Of a DNA stretch of 64,000 bases, positions 45,454-56,789 are shown piece by piece (position 1 is the first letter of the stretch; each line of letters starts with the position of its first letter). The notes below the pieces were generated by a model that was not told the DNA's origin, did no database searches, and saw only the letters and a list, made by a program, of their open reading frames with translations. Origin of the DNA: Cenococcum geophilum 1.58. Taxonomy: Eukaryota > Ascomycota > Dothideomycetes > Gloniales > Gloniaceae. A program made the translations under genes and the position numbers. The stretch spans positions 496,001 to 560,000 of the forward strand of contig KV748214.1 of NCBI GenBank assembly GCA_001692895.1, read 5' to 3'.

Positions 45454-47585
45454 ATGTTCTCTGTCGATAATAGAAAGCAGGCTTGGGACTGGGTACAGCA
45501 GGAAGGTCCGGCCATTCATCCAGCTTTTGCAACTCGTGAAGGGCCGGACATACAAGAATCTGACCCGGGGAATTGGGGACCATCCAAGTAGGTCTTCATA
45601 AGCGAAAACTTTGAGGTTACACTGGTAGCAATACTTACGACCGTAGGGATCTTGAAACTGCAATGGAAAGATACTACAAGGATATGGGGTCGAAAGCACG
45701 ATTCAAATATTCTCCTTTAACGAATACGACATGGGATGATGTACTCAAAATGGCGAATAGCGCTGAGCAGAAGTACATTGCTGACGGAGGGGAATTGCGG
45801 AAGTTCCTGAGGAAAAATGGAGAATGGGCGTCGGCAATTGTTGTCTGGTTGGATTTGGCGCCTCAAGGAACATATGCGAAACCAATCCAGGGAGTATTAA
45901 CGCGGCTGTTCACGGTATCCCCCCTTAACCTTAGTGTTGCAGTGATATTCGAGAACTAATGACACGTTTATAGGCCGCGTCGAAGCTGGCGGATAGCCGA
46001 ATCAGGATTATGGAGGCTTTTCAAGAATTGACTGGTATGATTCAGGGAGCTTACGAGAAGCGGACGCTACATCCTTTCAATAACGACCTAAAAAACCTAG
46101 CTGTCAACCTTTACGAAACCATTCTGAAAGCTATGGATGAAATGATATCGTGGTTTACTGATAACCCTTACAGTAAGTAGACCTCCGGATACTATTCCGA
46201 ATACTTACACCATCGGGGAAAACTACCACGTACATTGTCAAGGGACCGATTGCAGGAAAGAAACTCGACGATTTACTGGAAAGGGTCCGTAGACAATTGA
46301 GAGCGTTTCGGGAGAAATATACAACCTTAGGGGGATTGATTCAAAGGAATGTGGAGGCCTCGATTGGTCGCGTGGAAACCTCGGTTGGTTGTATGTCTAT
46401 CCAGATTCCGCCCCTTCGCCGGGATTCTCAAGGGATCAGGAGAGAAGTTGATGATCATCGGAAAGAATTCGGGCAGTTTGTAAATCGTGACAAGGACTGG
46501 AAAGATGAGTGGAAGAAATCGCAAGCTGCTGGAAGAGAGAGCAGAGAATATTTGATTCAGCTGTGCCTTGATGTCCTCCACCATGCCCAATGTTAGTATT
46601 TCCCCTGAGTGGCCTATTCGCATATTTTATAAGGAGACACAAATGCTGATAACTTCCAGGGAGTTCTGCGACAAGAAGCCCATCGCCGCCCATAGACTTT
46701 TCGAAGGCCTACATTAACCAGGATCAGCTCTTGCAGAGCCTTGCGGTAGACATCATCATTCCAGCTCAGGACATCGAGAATATGCTCAGGAAAGATGAAG
46801 CAATCAAGGAATCACTTCATGGAGAGGGAGCATGGTTACTTCATTCGAGGCAGTTTCAGGAATGGATTGCGTCGAAAAGCTCGGAGGCGCTCCTAGTCGA
46901 CGGCAATATAGATGATTTTGAGTTGGAACGAATCACCCCAATGTCAACGCTTTGCGCAGCTTTGATCCGGAGCTTTCGAGAGTTGAGAAATAAGGCACCT
47001 TGCCGACTAAGCTTCTTTTGTGGTCTCCATACTGCCTCCGACGACGATCTCTCTGGCCCTCGTGGTTTGATGAGAAGTCTTATCGCACAACTTCTTCGAA
47101 ACTACAGGTTTCACTTCGATTTCGTCAATTCACATGACTATAGAGTTCTTCTCGAGAACCATGAGCTGGGTCATCTCTGCGAAACCTTTAGGAACCTTAT
47201 CTACCAGCTGCCCGCCCATACAGTCGTCTTCTGCATTGTTGACGGAATTTCGTTGTACGAGAGGGCGAGTTTGGAGGATGAGTTGGAAATAGTTGCTTCA
47301 ATGCTCTGCGAGCTTAGCCTCGACTCTCACTTGGGATGTTTCTTTAAACTCCTCCTCACCAGTCCAAATCAAAGCCGGCATGTCAAGAAGTTTTTCCCTC
47401 GTGAAACAAATATCTCTCTACCTCCCTCCGGAGATTGCGATGTACGCGATATATCGCCTGAAGCCTTAGTTGGAAGCGTTGGCTCTGGATCACCATACGG
47501 ATCATCGAGCGATGCATCATCGGATATTGAGGCGGAACATTTGGAGGGTGAAGATCTTGATTTTGAAGACGACGAAGATGGATAG
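45454..47585 (+). CDS. DUF7708 protein, NLR/STAND-like
   Basis: Exons 45454-45587, 45647-45914, 45974-46172, 46256-46591, 46660-47585; 620 residues. The DUF7708 helical domain covers roughly 70-200 (TWDDVLKMANSAEQKYI, LRKFLRKNGEWASAIVVWLD, SRIRIMEAFQELTGMIQ). A predicted coiled coil follows at about 225-310. The segment WLLHSRQFQEWIASKSSEALLVDGN is the lead-in seen in fungal STAND-like proteins just before the nucleotide-binding fold. The following 200 residues look like the fold (CRLSFFCGLH, VVFCIVDGI) but I see no GxxxxGK[ST] loop. The end is acidic. Such proteins are often linked to non-self recognition in fungi; that role is inferred. The acceptor before 46256 is the least certain junction. 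Confidence 0.82.
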
Positions 47586-48068
47586 TTCGTGGGAGATTGT
47601 ATTGAATTGGGCATGCAGTGAATGCATTCAGTGTTCGTGAGGTTCTACGTTTCTTAAGGCACTGACTTAATTTGTGGTCTCAAGGTTTGATTTTTAGCAT
47701 TTTGAGGCGCTGGCAGCCAAGGATACCTAGATACCAAGCTGGTGGGCAAAGACTTTGAATTAGCTAATATGGTCTTGAGATGCAATAATGCGATATTTTA
47801 TTTCTGAATGGGGATAATGAGGTTGGAAAACCCTTAGAAAAGCCATCTCGCTATACTGACATCTCGCGCGTCAATATCGCAACACACGCTTGCAGAAGGT
47901 CCAAGGACGGTTGATGAAGGGTGAATTTGGCCGTTTTGGCTTCGATGTTTAACTTTGATCTGTTTGGTTCGTAAAAGGGCCGTAATTATATTGCATTGCA
48001 AGTTTGCTGCAGTATTTACTGACAAAGACCAGGAGCCTGACTTAGAATTCTCTTGCGAATAGGATATC
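47586..48068. other. Interval between convergent genes, no gene seen
   Basis: 482 bp between the stop codons of the DUF7708 gene and the minus-strand repeat protein; presumably both 3' untranslated regions. Confidence 0.6.
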
Positions 48069-49067
48069 TCAACGGCCCCCGAACATTCTTGAGATTGAGC
48101 CGGCTGAGAGATTCAGTGTGACTTTCAGTTTCACCTTATATTCTCGCTCTAGCTCTTCTCGAGCCCCATCCGCCTGGTTCGACCACTCGTGGTGCAAAGT
48201 CGCTTGCCGAGACGGACCCGGTCGCGATATGCTATGCCGGGGCAGTCGGCCTTGGGCTGTGTCGGATTTGATGGCTTCTTTTGTAGCCACAAAATCATTT
48301 TGCATATGCGGAGGCAGATTCTCCGAGATAATGACACCGTTTACGGATTGTGCTATGAAGGACTGGAAGCGGTAAGGGTGTAGCACGACGGAGTGGATCG
48401 AGGCGATTCCATCATTTTGGGTTTTGGAGAATTGAATCATTTTCGAGAGGGCACGGTAAGACCCCAGACTCCATACGGCTGTATTGCCTTCAGTGATCAT
48501 CAGGAAATCGTCGTTGGCTCCAAGTGCAACGATTCGAGGTCTGTCGGTCCAATTTCCGTCTCTCATGCGGGCTCGAAGCGCAGCTTCGAGTCCGGATGGA
48601 AGGTTCATCCAGAGCCAGGATTTCCCATCTGATGCAAACCAGGATTCGTTGTATGGGCCTATGCAAATGCTTATATTCTTGAGATCGCGAAGATAGCGGC
48701 CCTGACGGTCTTGTTCGTGAAGGAAGGCATTAAGAGGATCAGGGAGACCATGACTTTCTACACAGAATCAGAAAAATAGTCTTAATGTGATGGAAAATTG
48801 AAAATACATACTAATATGATGAGTTCCGTTTCTTTCCTTGTAACTTATCGTGAAACTACCACTGGCTCCAATGGTCATGTGATAAACTCCGGCAGCCTTG
48901 TTTTCAGTGAAGAGAGTGTTGAGTTGCTTCGGAAGAGAAGAACTGCTATAAAATGAGATGCAGGAGAGCTTGATAGATGGAGAGATAGCCACTTACTGGC
49001 ATCGCTTAGAGGGGCATTCGAAATAGTATCCACCTCTTTGACCGAATGCAAAGATAGAATCACACAT
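48069..49067 (-). CDS. Five-repeat propeller-like protein (paralogue A)
   Basis: Exons (minus) 49067-48997, 48945-48812, 48757-48069; 297 residues. I recognise no named family. The first 235 residues are five repeats of about 45 residues of the form [FIL]G....[FWY]....G...W..LP..L...L, starting near FGQRGGYYFE, IGASGSFTIS, IGPYNESWFAS, LGANDDFLMIT and LHPYRFQSFIA. This suggests a small five-bladed beta-propeller (inference). The C-terminal 60 residues are basic and polar. Exon 1 (71 nt) and exon 2 (134 nt) have exactly the lengths and phases of those in the divergently transcribed gene at 49628, so the two are paralogues. The second acceptor is TAGCAG, so exon 2 may start 3 nt later without changing frame. 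Confidence 0.75.
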
Positions 49068-49627
49068 AATTGCTCCTTCTAGACATATATGCTCGCTACG
49101 CACAAGAAGTGAGCAATATCTTTGCCTAGATGCCAGGCTAGGATGGTTTTATGATGGATCGGGGTGGAACTTGCAGGTAGATACTGCTTGTTACATCATT
49201 TGGTGGTGATACGTAATTACATAAGCATAATAGCTTTTCATCTATGAGGATATGATAGTTGCTTAGACTGTGGGGATAAATGAGAATGAATATAATATCT
49301 AAGGGATGAGGATATGAGCGCGGAAGTTGGACACCAGCGAGGTCGAAAGAAGGAAGCGGCCGTGCCAAGACCGTTGGATCTTCAACCAGGGTCAGAGCAA
49401 GGAAAACGACCATGACAAGATCACCATCGAGCTGCCATGCCTGCCCCGGCCTTCCTCTGTCGCGAAGTCAATGCGGTTTCTTGTGCATTTCCGGAGGGGC
49501 GTTGGAGAACATCTATGGCCAGAAAAAACGCCCGCTAGCTTGCCGTTTCTTTGCGTGTTCTTTGACATGCATTTCCGCATGATCTCATAGTGGTCTTGTC
49601 GTTAAACAACTCTCTTTCACCGCAGGC
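49068..49627. promoter_or_regulatory. Shared promoter region of two divergent paralogues
   Basis: 560 bp between two start codons in head-to-head orientation. Open frames inside it on both strands show no family. I see no long inverted repeat that would show the duplication breakpoint. Confidence 0.55.
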
Positions 49628-51172
49628 ATGGAACAATATTTCTTTTTGTTTGGGCGAGATGACAGCTATATATCTAAGTCGCCGGATGGCTTAACGTAGT
49701 ATGTATATTTTTGTTCCACCCTCCAGCCCTTGTACTAATAATATAATGCTAGTCGGAATCCGCCTCGTACTTTACTCCACCTACTTGCCTCAGGAATCAT
49801 ATCGAATGTTGAATGGGCTTCCATTGGTCCGGATGAAGACTCATGGGTGCTGTCGTGCATGAAGGAGAAAGAAAATACCAAAATTTGTAAGTTGCAAAGC
49901 TATGTCCAATTCATTTCCGTGAACTCTTTGAGTGATACCAAGCGCCTCTCATTTTGCAAAGCAGCTTTTATGTTTCGCTCCACACAGACTAAACTCGCGC
50001 AGACTTCGGGGACGGATGCCCTTCGGCCTTGAAATCATATCTCTTTGATGAAGAATCACAGACAGTTCGGCGTGACGGCAATCTTCGAGTAGTGTTCGGT
50101 CCTAAATCAGGTTTTTTTGCTTGGGACCGTAACAGCATGCGCTGGTCTAACATTCCCGAATCTTTGGAAGAAACAGTACAAGCATGGCTTAGTCCTGCAG
50201 GCTGGAAAGTAGGTCCGCCACGCATGGTGGCTCTCGGAGCTGATGGTGCCTGGTTTATGCTGTCTGAGTACGGTGCTGCAGCTTGGGAAATTCCGGATGG
50301 ATTCGAGAGTTTAGCGGAAACTTGGGACGAGTGGGAAGATGAAGAGTTTGAATGGAGTGAACTTGCGGTAATTCTAAATGCTCTCGTGACTCGATTTCTT
50401 CTTGCATCTTGAATAGTTTTAACCTTTCATAATTGGCATGATTTCAATGCTAATTGAATAGCAGTTCGTCGCGTTCGACCCAACCAAATCTGACCAATTT
50501 GTTGCTATCCGGTCCGATAAGACCTGGCAAGGCGCCATCGATGATTCGAATAGTGAAGCACTGGAAGCATTTGCTTCCTCATTCTTCGAGAAGCGACCAC
50601 CGCCCGGGGAGCCTTCTGCACAGAAGCGTCCGTCCCATTCTAACCCCGGCCAATCCTGGAATCCTGCCAGTACACCCACCCCTGCAGCTCAAGCACACTA
50701 TGAAACCTGGTCCACTCATTGCGCTACCCTCTTTGCAGCTGCAGTTGCAGCTCGAGCGACCCCAAAATCTCCGTCTCGGCGTGGACCTAGAAGTGCAGTG
50801 TCCCCAACCAATATAAGTTCACCATCCAATCCACCCAACCCATCTCTCATTACTTCCTTCCCGCATCTTCCTCCGGCTCTCGTCGCATGCAGACTACCCT
50901 CTTGTATTCCAACCAAATCTGTTGCCTCCGGATTACGTGCATGCAAGCATGACGTCGAGGCCCTATTTCGGGGATCAGGATTGTATAGTTGTGAGTGGTT
51001 ACGGCAAGAAAGGCTTCGGTGGCATCCCGACCGGTTTGGGAGGCTTTGCGCGGAGAGGTTTAGGGAGGAAGGGAAAAGAAAAGCCGAAGAGATGTGGAAA
51101 ATTTGCGAAGAGCTGACGGTGATTGAAAAGAAAAGTGCCGAGAGCGGGCGTCTGAGCAATGAAATAATCTAA
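49628..51172 (+). CDS. Five-repeat propeller-like protein with HPD-containing tail (paralogue B)
   Basis: Exons 49628-49698, 49753-49886, 50003-50367, 50465-51172; 425 residues. Five repeats like those of paralogue A: FGRDDSYISKS, IGPDEDSWVLS, FGPKSGFFAWD, LGADGAWFMLS, FDPTKSDQFVAI. A Pro/Ser/Ala-rich linker follows (about 245-345), then a helical C-terminus absent from paralogue A, with ALFRGSGLYSCEWLRQERLR followed by WHPDRF. RWHPDRF resembles the HPD loop of J domains and the similar helix found in many fungal proteins, but a full J domain is not visible. Donor GTATGT for intron 1 was chosen because with acceptor TAG|T it gives the paralogue phase. The last acceptor is again TAGCAG, giving an optional Gln. 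Function unknown. Confidence 0.75.
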
Positions 51173-52286
51173 GGCAGACTTGAGAAGTTTAAAGACTCGC
51201 GAAAGGCTAAGTCATAGGTTTGTGAGTTTTAAATTATTCTATGAATAAAGCTAACAACGTGGTAGCTGAACTGACTGATTGGTGAAGACTTTTGAGCGCT
51301 GGCATGAGCTTCTTGGGCGGCATGATGCATTAAACTGCAAGCTCGGGAAATAACGCATTGTGACAGAGGCTACCTCTGCTTTCGAACACCAATTGAGGTT
51401 TTGAAGGTATCTTACGGAAGCCTTCTACATATTTAGTGCTGGCTACAACCTGTGATCAATCTTCTAGAACATCGCGATCCCATTAGCCCATATTGCTATG
51501 TGCGGTCCAGATTTCGGAAAACTTCGTAGTTCGCTTAGTGCACGATGCCATTTGACGTCGAGATTCTAGGATTTTCCTTATTTCTATTCTCCCTACGAAC
51601 AATGCCGTGTATCTCCAGGTTCTTTTTGGGGCTCGGCTCCAGCTTTGTGGTAACAGGGTTCTCGGGAGTATTAACTTCCATTCCTGAGCAGTTCTGTGGT
51701 TTCGGGGAAGACGGCGCGGTTGGTGCGCAATGCAGCCGGCGATTGGGTAGCGAGTTTCTGGTTGCATTCATCCCAGCTGATGCAGAGTCCTCCTGGCGCG
51801 CAAAGCGCATGCCCGTAGATCTGTTCGCAGGGCTCGCGGGGAGTCCGTAGTGAGAGAGACTGAGGGACATTGGTGGTTAAGGTTAACTGGCGGATTGATA
51901 GTGGAAATTCCCTCAGCTTTGTGGGGATTTCTAGGTCGAGAAATTACAGTTGGACGCACCAACAAGGTATTTTTAGCAGGTTCGCCAATTGCACGATCCG
52001 CAGAACCATGCGGGTCTTAAGACAGCACAACAGATACTCTCTTCGAAACTCCAATCGAGTCTACGCGTAATGAATCATTCCAGTTACTCCCGAATCCTGC
52101 ATAAAATTGCCGAATAGGAATGGTCGTACTTGCTTCCGAGCAGGATTCAAGGCTTTGGCCAGGGAACGGTCTGAGCTCAAGCTCAGTTGTGATTTATATC
52201 CTCTTACAGGACGCAGCCGTGCCTTTTCCTGAGAAATCGTCCTTGTGCTGGATACTCAATACGAAAGCCAGCGTTAGATTGTAACT
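51173..52286. other. Intergenic stretch, one doubtful small ORF
   Basis: A minus-strand frame at 51870-51535 (111 codons, basic, Pro/Asn-rich) lies among overlapping frames on both strands. It has no family resemblance and is not called as a gene. Confidence 0.5.
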
Positions 52287-53351
52287 ATGTTTCAACAACA
52301 GCGCTGTCGCAGGGGATTTGTGACATTACCGGCCGGGGCCTCGAAGCTCCCTCAGCTGATACGGCCGGAAGTCGCTACGACGTCAGTCCATCGGTATTTT
52401 AGTGAGCTCTCTCTATGACTGTCTACTAACGTAATATTAAATAGGTACGAATGCAATGTAGCCACATCTCCCTTACTCCGCCTGCCGACAGAATTACGAC
52501 TCTACATATACGAGCACATCCTTGGAGGCGAAACCCTCCACATCCGATTCAAAGCGTTCAATAGTGTGGAAGACCTCCGACAGACCTACAACTCCTTTGG
52601 TTCAATGTTATCTGTCTCTTCGCTGATGGGCAGGAGGACTAAGCTCACACATTATATTTGCAATGCTAAATCCTCGGAGAGCGAAATATACGAAAGATTT
52701 CTTGCGCAGGATTGGCAAGATCACAAGAGCGCTCATTGTATGATGGGATTTCGACACGAGGGGTGTATGACTCTCAACAAACATATAGAATTGAGTTTAC
52801 TGCGTGTATGCCGACAGATCTACCAGGAAGCAAAGCTGATCCCATACACCTCAAACGCATTTTCATTCGGAGTAAATTGGGCATTTCAGGAATTTGTTCC
52901 CTCTTTGGGTCTAGCACAGCGGCATGCCATCACCACTATACATTTACGTATTGTTATTAACGGCATAAATGCTCGCGACGCGCAGGCAATCCACAACTGG
53001 GACCTTGGAGGAATACCGGTCCACCACACACTACCTCTGACTAGCCTACGGGCCCTCCATGTGCACATATATCAGAGGAATTGGTTCCATCCGCACTACC
53101 AAGATAAATCTTGGAAAGATATGCGTGTGCTGGAAAACCGATTAGCTGGGCTTTTCGCGTTCCGGCGGTTGTCTTTGGAACTTGTTACTGTTGTTGTCAC
53201 AGATGAAGGGAGCGACTTTCTCACTCAGCGTGAGGCTGCAGATTGGCGAGCTGAGCAATGGAGTTCCGAGGAGAGAAAGGAGTGGGCGGAAAGCATTAGA
53301 AAGAGACTGTTGGAACAAAAGGGAGAGCCTGCTGTAACCATTACCAACTGA
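52287..53351 (+). CDS. DUF7730 (F-box-like) protein
   Basis: Exons 52287-52401 and 52462-53351; 334 residues. The second exon opens with SPLLRLPTELRLYIYEHILGG, the typical start of the fungal DUF7730 / F-box-like domain (LxxLPxELRxxIYxxLL). It is followed by LSLLRVCRQIYQEAKLIPY and ANTF-like SNAFSFGVNWAFQEFV, LRALHVHI, and a polar C-terminus. Such proteins may recruit targets to ubiquitin ligases, but this is not shown for most of them. The first exon and its ATG are less certain: I chose donor A|GTGAGC and acceptor GTAG|CC because they keep the frame into TTSPLLRLP; the nearer acceptor TAG|GTACG would break it. Confidence 0.72.
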
Positions 53352-53892
53352 AACACTGAGATAAGCGAGCAAAAGCCTCCAGCTCAGTTACCTTGCCGAT
53401 CGCAGGAAATGGCAAGACATTTGCAAGGAGATGTGCCACAGCACACTACCTTCTAGTAAAATTGCTTTAAGGCTATAAGTATCATGGCTTTTGAGCGTAA
53501 ACAACCTTTGTAAGCAGAGCTACGATATGACAGTAAACAAAAGTCACGAGCTAATCGCGAGGTAGAGAGAATGACACATTCACCGAACACTGAAATTCCA
53601 AATTGAATGCAAAACGAATGCTGAAGAGGCTGTAGGAAAGGTGTCGCGGTAGCAAGATCGTGCAAGTATTTTAGATGCTGAATAATCGCACTAATTATTG
53701 CTAGCGTCAGCACTCTAGACTTCATTTAGCGTAGGTCTTCCGTTCCGTCAGAAAGAGCTTCTAAACGAACCCAAAACACCCTCCCCTCCATGATGTAGAT
53801 ACATATCGTCCTTTGCTCCTTTTTCGGTCGTTTTCGTGCAATTTTAACCCGTAACTCTGTGTACTTACCAGTGCGACTTTTTAGGAACCCAA
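53352..53892. other. Intergenic stretch, no gene seen
   Basis: Only short frames occur, the longest 53725-53453 (minus, 90 codons) without recognisable sequence. Confidence 0.55.
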
Positions 53893-55531
53893 ATGTCTAG
53901 GCCTACTCAAGCTTTCCCCCTAGCAGCAGTCTCTGAGAGCACCCTAGCTGAAAGTCGAAACTTGGGTCCAACGAGCAGAACTATTCAAGGAACAGCACAA
54001 GGAGGCGGTAGGAGACGTAGGCCTGCAACTGAGAAGCGAAGAATGCAAATTAGAACTGCCCAGCGGAAATATAGCATGTTCCCCAGCATCCCTCCACTTC
54101 TGAGACTAGAAGTGCCAGTCCTAACGCACAGATAGGAGAAAAGCAGGCCAATCGTCTTCGCGAGTTAGAGCTCCTTGTCACTCAAGCTGCAAATTCAGCC
54201 GGGCAGGCTTCTGGAGATCAGTCGGCGTCACAATTTTATTCTGAAATCAGTACTGCGGGTAATCATGATCTTCGGAAGCCTTCGGAAGGGTATCAGACAT
54301 CTAGAGACGATATCAGCTTGCAAAACTCCACAAATGATTGGATTGGATCGTCCCTATCCCTTGGTAGTCTTGAGTCTGGACTCGACACCTTTGCGTCCAC
54401 CGAAGACATTGTTCCTCAGATTTCGTTCAACGATATTCCCGAAATATCCTTCGAACTTCCTGGTGTTAATATCACGTTCTCCCAAACCGAATTGTTACCT
54501 GAAATAAATCTTGAACCTTTCCAAAAGAGATGATATCCTCCAGACTCCGAGTTTGATTTTCAGCAGCACTTCTGAGTCTGGAATCAACCCCATAAAATTA
54601 AAATCAATGTCATCAGATGTAACATCAGAAATATCAGAGATACTACATCCCTCCACAGGAAAAGATGCTTACAGTCCCACGCAGGGTGCTGCTTATCATG
54701 ATGAACCTTCTCCCGATTCTGTTTCAAGCATACAGCTTGTTAGAAGAATAAGAACGCGTGGAGATCCTAATTTAGTGAAAAAAACACTCTGGAGGCCTAG
54801 CCAATGACATCATCCGTTGGCTTCATCTCGATGATACGGAAGAGCATAAGCAACTTATCCGAACAGCTATAGAGCGCCGTCGCAGTGCGCGAGATATAAT
54901 CCTAGCTGGACTGCAGACTCCTGAAATCCGTGATACGGAAGAAATGGAAGTCTCTTCAAGTGCATCTCCGCGGCTACCAGATATTCAGAGGAATAACCTT
55001 TGTCTCGTGCGCACCTTGACTCTCCAAGCGTATCTATCTAACGCTCGCGCTATTGGAATGTCAATAGATGAACTCTATAGGGATGTTTGCTCCTCACCAT
55101 TCTATCGACCACAAACCAACGTCAAACAAGACATGGGCGTGGTTTTGAAGAGTTTCCCGGACAAAATAGCTCATCATCTTCGTCCTACGTCTGCGCAAGT
55201 CCTCCATCCTCATCACCCATGGCTTGACTTGATTCCATTTCCGACACTCCGTGAATGAGCCATCACTTTGGCCCCCATGAATCCGCCACTTCTTGATGCT
55301 AAGGAACTTAAACTGGATGTCATCATGAACGACGGGTTGACTTGCTGGCATGTAAGTGAGAAAATCAGCGCACAGCCGTGGGATATGCGAAGCTGGGAAG
55401 CTGCTCCGTAGTTTTTAAGGAAGTATTGGATGTTAATTGGTGGCAAGGAGTCAGAAGTGTGGGCTCAGACGCAATGGTGGAGGGGAATGAGAGGAGAGAC
55501 ACAAGTGGATTTACGGTGGGATTCATCTTGA
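53893..55531 (+). pseudogene. Decayed bZIP transcription factor (DUF3425 type)
   Basis: The N-terminus has a basic region KRRMQIRTAQRKYR joined to EKQANRLRELELLVTQAA by an intron (54074-54135) whose donor is GC (GCATGT) instead of GT. The later DUF3425 part reads LCLVRTLTLQAYLSNARAIG, HPWLDLIPFPTLRE and PWDMRSWEAAP. The gene is broken in four places: a 1-nt frameshift near 54520, a second at a 7-A run near 54778-54784, a TGA at 55256 where the family has Arg (CGA), and a TAG at 55409 where it has Trp. After both stops the frame continues with family-like sequence to TGA at 55529. The two frameshifts could be sequencing errors, but the two nonsense changes point to real loss. Confidence 0.8.
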
Positions 55532-55636
55532 AGATTTATGGATTTTATGACTAGTGAGACAATACGGAGGCCGACTTTTGCTACATGAATAAATCAGGCT
55601 ATAAGCTACGCACCGGATTTTCGAAACAGCGATATC

Positions 55637-56789
55637 TTAGTCCAATGTCAATGGAGGCGTATCCTTGAATGTTTCTGCAGTAAAACCCTCCGGATATCTC
55701 GTTCCATACACCTCCGTCGCTTCAATGATCTCCCGCAATGCTTTCACCTCCGCATCGGTTAAGTGTAAATTAACCGCGTCAATATTTTCTTCGAGATACT
55801 TCGTCTTGGTCGTACCACTGCAAGTGATTTAGCTACATTCTTTGGTCCACAGAATCTACAGATCAACTCACGGAATTGGAAATATGTCATCTCCTTGTGC
55901 CATCAACCAGGCAAGCGCCAACTGTCCAGGCTTGCAACCCTTCTCCGCAAACGCTGCGAACTCCTCAACCATCTTCAAATTCTTCGGGAAGTTCTCAGGA
56001 CTGAACTTTGGCAGGAACCTTCGCATATCACTGGCATCAAAATCGCCCGGAGACTTGTAGGCTCCCGTAAGCATCCCTCTTCCTAGAGGACTGTACGCGA
56101 TTACCGCAACGCCCAGCTCACGGCACGTCTTGAGTAGTTTGATCTGCTCAGATTCAATATTGAGCGCGAATGGCGAGTACTCAATTTCAACAGCCGAAAT
56201 CGGATGCACAGCATGAGCTCGTCGCAGAGTTGCTGCTGAGATCTCGCTCAAGCCTAAGTAATCAATTTTTCCTTCTTCCTTTAGCTCCACCATGGCTTGG
56301 ACGGTTTTTTCAATGGGTGTCTTTCCATCCACGCGGTGAGCAAGATACAGGTCGATCTTCGAGATGCCAAGACGCTTCAGGGACTTCGCACAAGCCGCCT
56401 TAACGAATTCCGGATCGCTACGTAAGATAGGATACGCGCCTGCTCCTTGATCCTCGTAACCGAATTTTGTGGCAAAGAAGATGCGGGAGCGGAGGTTGGT
56501 GCGAGCGAACCATTTACCCAGGAGGTCCTCACTGTCATTATCTGGAATGCAGTCAGTGGTGTAAGTTTGTGATAGAATATGAACTTAAAGCCATAGCCCG
56601 TAGCTTACAAACGTCTGAAGTTATCCAAAAGGTTTCTCCGAGCTCCGCAGCGCGATCAAGCACTTTAAAACGCCCCTCATCAGGGGCAGGATTGGCAGTG
56701 TAGTACGCACTCAAGCCCATACAGCCGAAACCCATGGCGGGGATGAGAGGACCATTATTCCCGAGCGGGTGGGTTGGGAGAGAGGACAT
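55637..56789 (-). CDS. Aldo-keto reductase (AKR13/YakC-like) with a lost catalytic Asp
   Basis: Exons (minus) 56789-56609, 56541-55872, 55817-55637; 343 residues. The family reduces aldehydes and ketones with NADPH in the cytosol. FGCMGLSAYY, LLGKWFAR, FFATKFGY, KRLGISKIDLYLAHRVDG, GKIDYLGLSEISAATLRRAH, EYSPFAL, AYSPLGRGMLTG and IPIPGTTKTKYLEENI are all as in AKR13-type enzymes. Of the catalytic tetrad, Tyr61, Lys86 and His129 are present, but residue 56 in the WDTxDVY motif is Ile (WITSDVY). The codons there read TGG ATA ACT where TGG GAT ACT would be expected. It is either an inactive or altered enzyme, or a small sequence error. The substrate is unknown. It converges on the decayed bZIP gene, 105 bp away. 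Confidence 0.88.

Noticed and set aside
46173..46255. A P-loop GKTT in the DUF7708 gene (GGGGAAAACTACC near 46216)
   Set aside because: This lies in the predicted intron; no acceptor AG before it allows it to be translated in frame.
52440..52444. Acceptor TAG|GTACG for the second exon of the DUF7730 gene
   Set aside because: It does not keep the frame with the only good donor; the next AG, before CCACATCT, does.
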